A stretch of 64,000 nt of DNA. Origin: Capitulum mitella. Taxonomy: Eukaryota; Arthropoda; Thecostraca; Pollicipedomorpha; Pollicipedidae. Position 1 is the stretch's first letter. The number at the start of each line of letters is the position of its first letter. The notes beneath the pieces are model-generated. The model saw nothing but the letters and a program-made list of their open reading frames with translations. It ran no database searches and was not told the origin of the DNA. Made by a program: the position numbers and the translations under genes. The stretch is from NCBI GenBank assembly GCA_030062745.1, contig CP099842.1, forward strand, positions 3,410,001-3,474,000, given 5' to 3'. Shown here piece after piece: positions 34,301-46,300 of the stretch.

Positions 34301-37300
34301 TCATCCTTTTGTCACTGGCACATATCAAGTCCATCCAACAGGATCCCGAAAACACGGCTGGGCTCTGATGATGATCATCATTAACTATATGTGGTTAACC
34401 ACGTACGAAGAATGCTCACCAGATAAACTCAGGCATTCATTTACCGGTTTCCCAGCGGTTCATTTGTCTGCGTTTGTGAGTGGGATCACCCCACAGGTGA
34501 CATGACATCAATCCACGACGGCCAATGTCATACATCCGAAACGGACGACGTCTCTGTAGTGTGAAGAGGCTTGCAAAGATACAGTGAAAAGGACCATATG
34601 CAATGTTTTTTTCTGCTTGGTGTGGTACATTGACTCTCGGTGGTCCTGCCTGGATGCATGCCGTCCTAATCAAGTTAACATCCTGGGGTTTAATCATAAG
34701 GTGCCTCAAGCACGCGTTGCCGTGAGCTCACTTTAATCGTTATCGTAGCCATGGTTTCACAGTCAACTGCCGTCTCAACGCTTAGTGTATATCATCGCCA
34801 CCCAAAAACCTAATCGGCCTCAACTTGACCATCTTCCTGCCAACACTGCAAGTCCCTGCAGCGGCCGTCACAAAGTCCGACTGTTCCGCCATGCCCTCCT
34901 GCGCCCCTGCAGCCCGCCCGTGCCGGCCACGACGGTCGGTGCTGTTTCACACGGGCCGAGCGCGTGCGACAGATGGTGGGCACTTTTCCTTTCTGCCGGC
35001 CGTTTCACCCAGTGAGATGTGCGATCACGGAAAGGCAGGCGCCCCACCAGGCGGGGGTGCCTCCGCGTGCTGCCACATGCCGGACGCTGCCCAGGAGACA
35101 GTGGATGTGGGATAGTGCCATGCTCTCGTAGGGATGGATTCTGGCCATTTGTCCGAAGTGAAAATGCCTGGCTCGTTGTATGACTGGTAATGACTGGATT
35201 TTGCTTTGCTCTTTTTTTATTTTTACCATAAAGTCTTCGATACGGATAATTCCTGTAATTGATACATGGACAGGAGGATTGCGATTAAACGTGTCACCCG
35301 AATAACTGTAAGAAACATGTTAATTTATGGAATGGATCGCAGACAGTTTTCACGATTTTAGCACGACACTTGCATAACACCTCAGGACTGTCATGTTTCT
35401 TCGCTGGACATGTGCAGAGTAGGCAGAACTTTTCCATCTTTTCTTCGCTGGACATGTGCAGAATAGGCAGAACTTTTCCATCTATCTGCTGCTGTTGCTG
35501 CTGTTCACTGCTGATGAACGACCTGCGAAATTCGATCTGCCCGTCATCACGCATGCGCAAGCATCACAGCGCCAATGCTTCATTACCTCTCAGAGGTGTT
35601 TCCGAAAGTTAGAAAGCAATAACTCATTGTTCCACCTCTTGCCCTCCTCCTCGCCCTCCTCGCGATAGTTCACGGCGAGCCGCCCAGTCCGGTGCTAATC
35701 ACCGTGTTTATCCTTGCCGTTCGGCCCGGAATTCAATAAGCCACAGGCGATCATTCATCGAATGTTTCGGCACATCAAAGCTTGGGGCGGCCCGACCGTA
35801 ATGGCGGCCGCATGTATGGGCCGCGGCCGGGAGATGAACGATGCGGCTGCGGCGAACAATGCCGCCGCCGTCAGCGAGAGCGGCGTATAACGCTTCCCGT
35901 CAGGGACCAGGCCAGCGCGGGTGGAGGGTCACACGTCTACAGGGAGAGCCAGTCTACTTAGTCATGCAATTGTTTCGCGAGGGATGTTGTCCGCTCAGCC
36001 CGTGATGCGCTGCTTCCCGGTTCTCACGTACCTCGGATCTGCTTTGTCATTCAGCCCCGAGCTGTTGTGCTACATTTCCAATGTGACACTGAGACTATGG
36101 CCTGTAGCAGATCGATCAAAAGTAGATAGACGCATGGGATTTGGGTAAACTAAATGATGAAAGTGTATGATGTCTAGTGATGTTGTTTTTTATGGCACTG
36201 GCAGCAACATATATTCTATCGAGCCAAATCATATCATCATGGAAAGTGAATAACGTAACTGTGACTCTGAAAAGCAGTTACAGGCGAGATCAAGAGGAAT
36301 CTCGTGAGATTTTTTCTTCCATCCTCCATCATTTACCGAAACCATCTGAATCAAGAGAACGGTATTATGGTATCAGTGTTCAGGCCTAGTTCCCATCGTC
36401 CACGGAAACTTTCTCGGGCAAGCCAGTGCTGAAGAATTTTCAGTACTTGACTTCGCTGTTGCCTTTCGGGTCGTCGATGGAAGACGGTGATCTCCCACTA
36501 ATTCCGATTTTCCTCGCTCTGCACGACAGCGTACGAAAAATAAAACGGAACATGGCAAGTGGGCCAGGATATCTCGGGTTCGGCTATCCGTCGGAAGGCG
36601 CCTCACGTGGCCATGACGGGCACGTGTTCCGGTACAGTTAGCTAATCAGCCGCTGATCCGTACCCAACGCGACGTAATCGATTTAGCGGCTGATGATGGA
36701 GGACCCGGGCGCCGCGGCCGCCGCTGACCTGTCCACGCCGGCCATTCGTCACGGTGCGCCACGTTGGCCGCGGCGGCGCGCCGCGGAGCCGCGCGCCGAT
36801 CCCGCCGCCCGCGTGCGGCGGCCACGAATAATTGCGCATGGTAATGCGACGCGCCGGCCGCCGGTGTTGTCTTTGATCACTTTCTCCGGCCGGCCGACTG
36901 CCGACGTCGCCGCCGCGCTCACCCCGCGCCGCGCCGCAATTGTCGCCGCCGCGGGCGCAGTGCGCCGCGTGCGCCGCGCCGGTTTGGGTGCCGCCGCGCC
37001 CGCGGCAGGGAAGACGAGAGCTGAACGCTCGCCGGCGGTGGTCCGGCGCGTGGAGGGCACGGCCGCCGGCGGAAGAGGCCGCGCTGGCCCGCAGGTGAAG
37101 GCGCTGTTTGGCTTCGGGACCTCGGCGAGGATCGGTGACTTTGATCAGCGTTTGCCTCCCAGCGACGCATCCGTCTTCTGGATGCATCATGCTTTCGTCG
37201 TGGCACGGCGGGCCAATGCATCCATGAGTGATGCATTGGCAAATTAATCGGCCCTTGTCGGCGCTGGAGCGTTTTTACGCCGTATTTTTCGGCCATTGGC

Positions 37301-40300
37301 ACGCTGACGACACGCTCTTAACGTTTTTCATCAAACTCATCTCCGGACGTAAAACCAAAATCGGCCTGGTGCTGCTGTGTCCGCCATGTTTTGCTCTGAT
37401 TTGTTCACTTTCTTCGGACGAAATAGTAATCGGGTATTTCTTGTGTTGTTTACTGAGACATAAGTATCGTACAGCTCAGTCGGAAAGACAGCTGATGTTT
37501 TCATATAGGTTTGATCCAAAGGGTGTCATACGGTGCTTTTAGGAATCGGAGCCTGTGTTAAGTAACGCTCCTTGTATGAACTCCGATTCCAAGACCTGGT
37601 CGCGCAATTCCAGGTAACGGCTAATTTTGTAGCGAAAGTTAAACGTGCCACGAAGGGATCATTAATATAAACACTAAACTAACTATTAATCACAATAGCG
37701 ATTGTTAATCAAAAACACAGAACTCGGGGGCATTAAAGCTACGCCTTAGATATTGAACTCTTACTGATTTGAGCTTAATCTCAAAAGAGATCCCTTGACG
37801 CATTTCTTTGGCCGTTTTTTCACAGGGCTTCTCCTGCTGCAAAAGAGGCATCATGTATGTCCGATAACTTTCAACCGTCTGAGTTATCGATTCAGAAAAG
37901 AAATATGTGTTTTTATTTCCTTTTGCTGCCGGGTAAAACGATAAAGGCGCTGAAGGAAAGTTTGTTTTGACGATAGCTGCTTGAGGCCCTTGCAAGGAAA
38001 ACGCTGAAGCTGTACGAGCCGTGGGCATTCCATTCAGATTTACACAGCAAGCTATTGTATTCTCTGGGCCAGCTTAGTAAGATTAATAATTCAGTGCTGG
38101 CCGTTGGCATCCTGTTTTTTTATCTAAACTAAACTAAACAGACAAAGCAAAGACTCTTAGGCTGGTAGCCCAGGACGCTTTGTCGAAGCTGTTTGTCGTT
38201 AGTCAGCCCACTCGCCGAATCTTATAGGCAGATCCATTGCCCCACGCATTGGAATATTTCCCAAGAGGTGTGCCGGGACCAGGCCGAGACAAATTAAAAT
38301 CTGCTGCATGTTACATGAGCGGCTAGGGTGCGCCAACTTCCGACATTTTCCAATCGCTTTTCACTTTCGTCTGTCACGAACGATAATTCATGAACTGGAT
38401 GTAACACTAAATCCCATTCCGCCCATTAGCCGGCGATTATTTCAAAATTTCCGTCCGTCTGAATCGTAGCCAATCGCGATATAAAAGCGTCGCTTAGCTC
38501 GAAAGCTTTCTTCCTGCACACCGCAGACAGCATGCACGTTCTGCAGGCACTGTTTTGCCGAAAGCTGGGAGTAGTAGTATCGTTACCTACCCATTACCCT
38601 CTCAGAGCCCGTTTTTGCTTTCAATTATTAGATTTCTCTCTCTCCGTGATGACAGGTGGAAAATAATGCGGTTACGCCCACCGTGGCTGGCTTTTAGCAT
38701 GGCACGCTATTGTGTTGCTGGGACAAGTTCCGTTTGGGTAAACGACGTCAGGCGTATTTGGGGCCCCAGGTTACAGTCAACGCCGATCCCAGGAGCAAAT
38801 AGTGTGGGGCCATTTTAGAGACCAGGGGTGACAAAGTCGAAATGAAACACGACGTGGCGCGGATTACCGTCTTGGACGTCAGCAAATCCCCACAAACCGA
38901 CTGACGGACACAGAACGGACCAACGCTTGTGGTCCCGAATTGCCGCCGCGGACGCCGGCCCTCTCTGACCGCCGCTCCCCGCAGGCCTGCCTGCTGACGG
39001 CGGCCGTGCTGCTCGCTTCAGCGGGCGCCGAGCACCGGCGGCAGCGGCGCGACCTGCTGCAGCTGTTCGGACTCGGCAGGCGGCGCGGCCGCGGCCACGG
39101 CCCGCGCGGCTGGGGGCGCGGGCCCGCGCGGCTACGGCGGCCGCCACGCGCCGCCGCCCGGCCCGCTGCCGTACCCGGTGGCCGTGCCGCTGCGGCCTCA
39201 GACGCTGGTCCTGCCGTCGCCTCCGGCCGGCTATTGGAGCTCCCCAGGGACACGGAGGAGGACACGGAGGCGGGCACGGCGGCGGTGGTGGAGGACATAG
39301 AGGAGGACGCGGAAGAGGCCATGGAGGTGGTGGTGGCGGCGGACACGGAAGCGGCGGCGGCGGACATGGCGGCGGACAAGGAAGCAGCGGCGGCGGACAC
39401 GGAGGCAGTGGCGGCGGACATGGAGGACATGGAGGAGGCGGACACGGCGGAGGAGATGGCGGCTATGGAGGGGGCCAGTCGAACGGAATCGACATCGCCG
39501 CGGCGTGCGAGGCCTGCAGCCAGTTCAAATGGGTCCCCGTGCTCGGCCCGGCCGACCCGCAGCCACGACAGCCGAAGCAGAGCCAGCCGGCCGCGCAGCC
39601 AACGCAGAGCTATGGCGCCTCGCAGGCTCCGACGCCCGCCCAGGGCGGCTTCGTTCCGATCCGGCCCCAGCAGGGCTACAGCTCCCCCGCGTCACGCCCC
39701 GCCGCCGTCCACACGTCCTCCCGACCTGCCGTCCCGGCCGGCGGCGGCGGCCAGAACGGCTACAGCGCCCCCCGGCCGCAGGACATCATCAGCCAGCAGC
39801 AGGCCAGCCAGCTGCCGCAGCTGCCCAGCACCTCCAGCGGGCCGACGCAGCAGCCGGCGCCCCGTCCTGCCGTCGGTTACACGTCCTCCCGACCGGCCGT
39901 CCCAGCCGGCGGCGGCGGCCAGGGCGGCTACAGCGCCCCCGCGACCGCAGGACATCATCAGCCAGCAGCAGGCGCAGCTGCTGGGCCCGCAGCAGCCGAG
40001 CCCGGCGGCGGTCCAGCCGTCGGCGGTCCAGCCGGCGTTGCAGGCCGGCCGAACGCCGCAGGGCTACGGTCCTCCGAGCGCCGCCGACATCCTGCGCGGC
40101 CCGCTGCCGGCCGGCGCTGACGTCATCAGCGGCTCCGGCGGCCGGCAGCCGCAGCAGCAGCGGCCGCCGGACGGCTACGGCCCGCCGGCCAGCTCCAGCC
40201 TGCTGGGCGGCGGCGGCGGCGGAGGCGGCGGCGGGCAGGCGGCGCCCCCGGCCCGGCCGACGGCGATCCGGCGCCGGGCCGCAGAGCGAGTACGGCCCGC

Positions 40301-43300
40301 CGGCCGGCGGCAGCGTCCTGAGCGCAGCCGAGGCGGCCGCCGTGCAGCCGTCGCCGCCCGCGGCCGCTCTGCCGGAGCCGTCCGCGACCGAGTACGGCCC
40401 TCCGGCCGGCGGCAGCATCGTCTCAGAGGCGGACCTGAACGGCCTCGGCGAGGGCGGGGCTGAACGTGCTGGCGCCGGCGCCGGACGCCGCCCTGGACGT
40501 GCGCGGCGCGATCGGCGTGCAGCCGGCCGTGCTCGGCGACGTGCTCTCGGGGAACGGCGTCGGCGAGACGTTCGGCGACCGGCCGAGCTCGTTCGAATCC
40601 AACTTTCGTCGGGCAGTCGGCGGACGCGATCGTCGACCAGGGCCAGCCGGTCAGCTTCGAGTCGGTCTTCGGCGGCCCGAAGCCGACGGCCGCGGAGGAG
40701 CAGCAGCAGGTCTCGTTCGAGGGCGTGTTCTCGCCCGATGCTGGATCGTCGCCGGCTGTAGTGGAACAGGCTCAGTAAGTCGTTTCGGGTGCCATTCGAG
40801 TCTCTTGTATGAGGACAGCTGAAATTTTGTGGGTCGTGTCTGAATGTGTAATAGGCTCAGAGAGAAGGACACAACGTCCAGTAACTTTCTTCGTCATTGC
40901 GCCCAAGCCAAAGATATTGATTTAGAAAAGTGCGAAGCTATTTCACCTGAACATATGTCCTCACAGCGCATAAGACAGGACGATGTAACTCATGATGCTA
41001 AAGTGATTTTAAGAATTATGAATGTTGCATCACTTAAGACGGAAACCGTTATTTTATGCTGAGCCAATCGTTCAGCTGAAATGAATTAAAACTGATGAAC
41101 CTTTGGGATGTTCGCACGCGATTGGCATTGCTCGCGTAATCCGAAAGCGAATAATTTGTGACTTTCTGTGTCTTCCCAGACCACAAATGCTCTGGAATGT
41201 TTCACCTCGTCTTTTTTTCAGACCAGCTGGCGACAGTTTCTCTGGCGGTGGATCGTTTGATTTATCGTCGGTGTTGGGGCAGGTACTGTATTGCCGGGCT
41301 GCGCTTTAGAGGCCTGGACTTAAGAGCAGGCGTGGTAGATCGTGAGCAAGCCGCAAAATAGTTGCAATTGTCCATATGCACACTCCAATGACAGGCCTTA
41401 TAACGGGCTTATTGACTGGTTGTTCTGGGGAAGATATATCTAATTCCGTAGTTCAAAAGTGGTGATCTTTTATCATACAAAATTTGACGACCTACAAATT
41501 ATTTTGGCGAGCAGTCTCGTGCTTACCTTCGACACATTTCAGAGCTCCTTTCTGGCACAAGTTATGCAACGTCATAAGGCAACAGTGATAAAAGTAGCGA
41601 TGTTCATTCACGGTCCACTCATTCCGCACTAGTTCGCACACCGGAACAGGAAGGATTGCGTGCGGCGCCTTCGGTAATTGAAAGGCATTTCCCAGCTGCT
41701 TTGAAGCGCGCAGCAATCCTGACCTCGTGGCTGACCTTTGGGTGATGAAAGCGAGAGTTACCAGAGCTGCATAATGCGCGCACGCAGCGCGAATGGTGAT
41801 CGATCTGGGAAAGTGGAGATGAATATGCTTGGCCGAAACGTGGAAACGTGTTCTGCACCACGCGTCCACACGCCTAGCTACCAGCCTGTAATGGCTCTCC
41901 TAATGTTCTTCAGTCCGGAGTAATATCCCATCCTGATCATAAATCCTCAACGACTTCTGTCTCGAGCTGGAGTGATCGTTTCGTCCTTTCGTGCGGCGGT
42001 CCTACACTCTCCCTCGCGAGCCCGGGGCTGTGGTGGCGCCCTGTGCTCCCTCCGTGGGTCCTCAACCGGCCATTACCGGGACTGCCTTTGCGACACGGCC
42101 CGGCTCCCAGCGTTCGTTTGTGGCCCCAGGCGCCGTTTTTACGCAGATCACGGCGGAAGGCACCGACCTGGGGCGGATTGGTCTTCTTGATTACAGAAAA
42201 GTGCGCCAGGCGGGAGGGGGGAATGTTAAATCGGTCACAGCGGATGACGCTAATGAGAGGTCTGATCTCACGCTGCTCGTGGCGTAACGACCCCATGAGA
42301 AGGGGAAGGTACAGACATCAAGTAGGTCACCCACTCGCAGCCCTCCGTAGTCCAGACCACAAAGCACATTCTACTCACGCGCTGACTTGCAAACCCTCTG
42401 GGAATATGCCGGTTCTGTAGTACGCCCGCGGGTTGGGCTGAATGGATCGGGCCTCCGTAGAACCTGTGGCCGTATAGTGCGGCGGGCACCTATGTCTTAC
42501 TCAGCAAGGGCAAGTTTCAGTAGCTCGTAGATGACTACTCGCCGTTCATACTGTATTTTCACTCTCCCTTCATTTTCATGCAATTTTTTCTGCATTTCTT
42601 CCTGTCGTTCTTCTTTCCGAGCTCTCACTCTTTTTCTCTCATCGCCCTTCTTCCCTTTGTTCCAATGCAGATCCACAGAGAAAAACGCCCGCTCCATTGG
42701 CACAGTGACTTGCTTCTAGTCGCTGCTCGCTGATTGGTTTTGTGACATCAATCACCGACTCAGCGTCGACCTCCAATGGAAGCGGTTTTGTCGACGGAGA
42801 AAGTACCAGCCGTTAACTAGTGCCTAAGGGCTACATATTTGTTTGACTTCCATCGAGAAAGATTTATGCCTCAGTCGACTATTTGTGTTTCCTGCCGTTG
42901 GCACATTCATTTCTCATGAATGTGTCTGAGACCCACACATAGCGACATTTCCGTAGCACACAGCACCAACGCCAATTTTTCTAATTTAGCGTAAAACGTG
43001 GTCGAAACACATGACTGCGGCCAATTATGCGTCTCCCATTACCTTGTTTAATATCTTCCGCTCGTTTCAGAGCGATGGGGGCGAAACTCCGAGGACGTCG
43101 GTTCCAGGTTCCTCCGTCCAAGATGCTGGAGATGTAGGCCAAGTCTTAGGCGTGCAGGACGAGGACAGCTATGCGGCACCAGAGAACCAGTTTCAGGAGG
43201 GTCAGACACAGACCAGGTAGGAATGATGCCTCTGGTGGCATTGTGTCGTTTGCAGATTTAATGCGATTTTCAGTGTGCTTAAGCATTCACTGATTTCACT

Positions 43301-46300
43301 CAGCCTCAACTGTATTGCTTTTTTCCTAGATAATTTCAGCGTTTTAACATTAACATGCCAACAGCTGGTTCTTTATCTTCCGAGATTTGAAAAAGTCAAA
43401 GCCATGTGTGGAGGATATCGAAGTTGCCCATCACGGTCACGGATTCGTAAGCAGCAAGGATTATTCAAGGCTGAAGCCTTTTCCTTTTAATTATTTGGCG
43501 CACTTGAGTTCAGCAATCACCTTCAAATTAAATTATGAATATAACGGGTGACTGGAGGGCTTTAATGTTTCCATTTGCTTGCCTGACTTGTCTTTAAGCT
43601 AAAGCTATGCCGGTTGTTGTTTCGTCGGTAACATGGAATGAAGACGGGAGTTGAACCCAGCTAAATGACCACTAAATCACCTTATATTTCTGAGTCCTAA
43701 ATACTTAGTAATATTTTATTCTTTCCTCTTTTTATTCGTTGTGACTGGGTGACATATGCACTATTCCATGTCTTATGTTGGTATACGAAACAAGAACCTA
43801 AATCACTATCATTCATTACATGTTGGGAAATGTTATCGTTTACTGTGAAAATGCTCTGGAGTCGAGACGTCTAAAAGGTAGCCAACGACTGAGAATAAGT
43901 ACAGCGCAAGAAATTAACCCGTCTAAAACCGGCATGTTTCCAGCTTTGCCGGTCAAACAATCGACGAGAGCTCTGATGATGCCACGCTGAGCACGGTGTC
44001 GGAGCCGTCTCCGGGCGGGGACGGGGGCATCCAGGGGGTGCTGGAGGTGCAGCCGCAGCCGGCAGAGTACCTGCCGCCCAACACGGAGGCGCCCGTTCTC
44101 GATGTGCGCACCAACCTACCCCAGGTAGTCGCCAGCCAGATCGAGGAGGCCGTGCGCAACGCTTTCATGACGGATAACTCGCTTTCGGAGGAGGTGCCCG
44201 CGATCGAGCCCACGCTACTAACGGAGCCGCCGCCGACGGCGCTGACGGTCACGGTGCCGGACACGACTACCATGACGGCGACGGCGCCGCCGGCCGCCGC
44301 CGCGACCGTGGCGCCGTCTGGCGCGGCGTCGGTGGCGCCACCTGCACCACAGTCGGACGGCTCGGACGTGGCGTTCGGAGGCCGGCTGCGGCCGCCCAGC
44401 GGGGAGTACCTGCCTCCGCCGCGGGCAGGAGCCGCACGGGCTGCTGCACCCCAGGCGACGGGCGCTGTAGGTTAGTGCATGTTTCCGGCCGCTGACCCGC
44501 TGAACTGACGCCTGACTGACGCTGAAGCGATGCGATGAACTCTGACGGCACCTCCGCGCTGCATTGTAAAATACGCCTCAGACATAGCAAGTCGAATTGT
44601 AACGATTGCCTTTCACTTAACCATTTCACAGAGTGACCTCACTGCTTACTTACATGCTATCACTCGTCGTGCTTCTTTTTCTCAGTTCTTCAAGTTGTTT
44701 GCACTTTGTTTGCATCTAACGTTTTGTGATGCTAAAAAAAAAACAGATCGGCAGAGATTGAAATGGAAATGGAAAAAAATGTGCAGACACTGTTCGGCGT
44801 TGTCACCATTTGAAGATATAATCATTTAGTTCATAATGCAATCGGACTTGCTGTGATAAGAAGCACGGCGAGGAGCAAACAACACATTAATCAACGATAG
44901 CATGCATTAAACTGTATTGCTCTGGCTTCAGCCAACATAAACCTGACCCAACCCACCACAGAACGCTACACGGACAACACCCTAAACTGCATGTCTGATC
45001 CACAGGACCCGCCGTCCCGCCGCCTGACAATGCGCTTGACGTCACGCTGCCCGCCTCGTCGGCCGGCGGGCAGCCCGAGCCCGGGCCTCCCTCCTCGCCC
45101 CGTCCTCTCCTCCCGCAGGCCGAGTCCTCTCGACAGCCGGCCGCCGAGTATGACGCCCCGCGGTCCGCCGCGCTGCTGTGGTCCGGGCCGGCCGGGGACG
45201 GGCGGGCTGGAGGGACGGGGGACGGCCCGCGCGGGGGCTCCGTCTGGGAGTCAGACGGCTTCAGCAGCGACGCGCTGGACGAGATGTTCCAGAGCGTGAT
45301 GGAGAGAACCCGGTATAAACTGGCTGAGGACGGCGCCGAAGGCGGGTTCAATGGGAACGAGGTGGTGTCCTCAGGGCCGCAGTTGCTCGCGGCAGACCCC
45401 GAAGTGATGGCCTCCCGCAACACCAGTGCCGACCTCATGTTCAAGGGCCTGCAGCAGCACGACGTCCGGGACCTGGAGCAGAAGAACATGCTGGAGACGG
45501 TGGAGGTCGCCGGAACGGCGCCGGCCGAAGACGACCAGGGTCAGCGCGGGGCAGTTCAGTTCTTTGACGTGGACGTGCACGCCTTTGAGCCGCAGCGAAT
45601 CCCGGATGGCCCCAATGACAGTGGCGACCAGTTAGTGACGAACGTTGCTGAGGCTGAGGAGGTTCCAGTGAACTATGGAGAGACGGTTGGCAATGTGCTG
45701 GAATCTATAGCGCTGCTGGAGCCGGAACTGGCGGGGAACATTGCGCCGGATGAAGCCGAGAACGTCGTTGCCCGAACGCCCGAGGCTGTCAGTGATGACG
45801 GTGGTGGCCAGAACCAACAGGACCCAGCCGTCACTGAAGCTTATCCCGCCGAATCGCTTGATTCACAGCACCCGAGACCCAATAGCGCGGAAGTGCCCGC
45901 TTCGGGCACTTCATCACTCGCCTTTGGGCCACAAGACGTCTTCCCATCAGCGCTGCAGGCCCTGAACACCAGACCCACCGCGATCCCTTCATTTGACGTC
46001 ATATCGTCGTCCGATGACTACGACAGCGTCGCAAGCCATTTCACGACCACGATAGACAGCATCGGCGACACCTTCGAGCAGATGTTGCCGGTGTCCCTCG
46101 GCGGTAGATCCGGCACTTCGCGCGCGCTTTTCCACGTTTCCTACAGGGTGGATCCCGACTCTCAGTCGCCCGGGACAGTTCATAACTGAGGGGGACCGGC
46201 CTGGCGCAGAGGCGGGCTATCCGGGGCTGGGGTCCGATGGAGGGTTCGGTCGGAAGGTCTCCCTGGAGTCCGACGGCGCGACTGTGAACGGTGTGGATGA

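Larger units (their letters stand above)
31369..38984 (+). other. Intron 1 (7.6 kb) with several GC-rich islands
   Basis: It runs from donor GTGAGT to acceptor CGCTCCCCGCAG. GC-rich islands at about 32200-32590, 33610-33930, 34850-35110, 35640-35930 and 36590-37150 have frames open on both strands and no protein motif, so they look like CpG-rich control regions. A strong TATA box near the 3' end (38480) suggests a second promoter. Confidence 0.5.

Noticed and set aside
35509..35540. Hammerhead-like CTGATGA...GAAA
   Set aside because: The bases between the two core motifs do not form stem II, and no flanking stems were found.
36642..37302. Long overlapping frames on both strands in a GC-rich block
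   Set aside because: They are open on several frames at once because of composition and have no motif; they lie in intron 1.
39505..40761. 418-codon frame through exon 2
   Set aside because: Most of it is Arg/Ala-rich out-of-frame reading; only the EYGPPAGGS part (about 40290-40455) is in the true frame.
43640..43700. tRNA-like B box on the minus strand
   Set aside because: GGTTCAACTCC matches the B box, but there is no acceptor stem or anticodon arm; at best a SINE tail.
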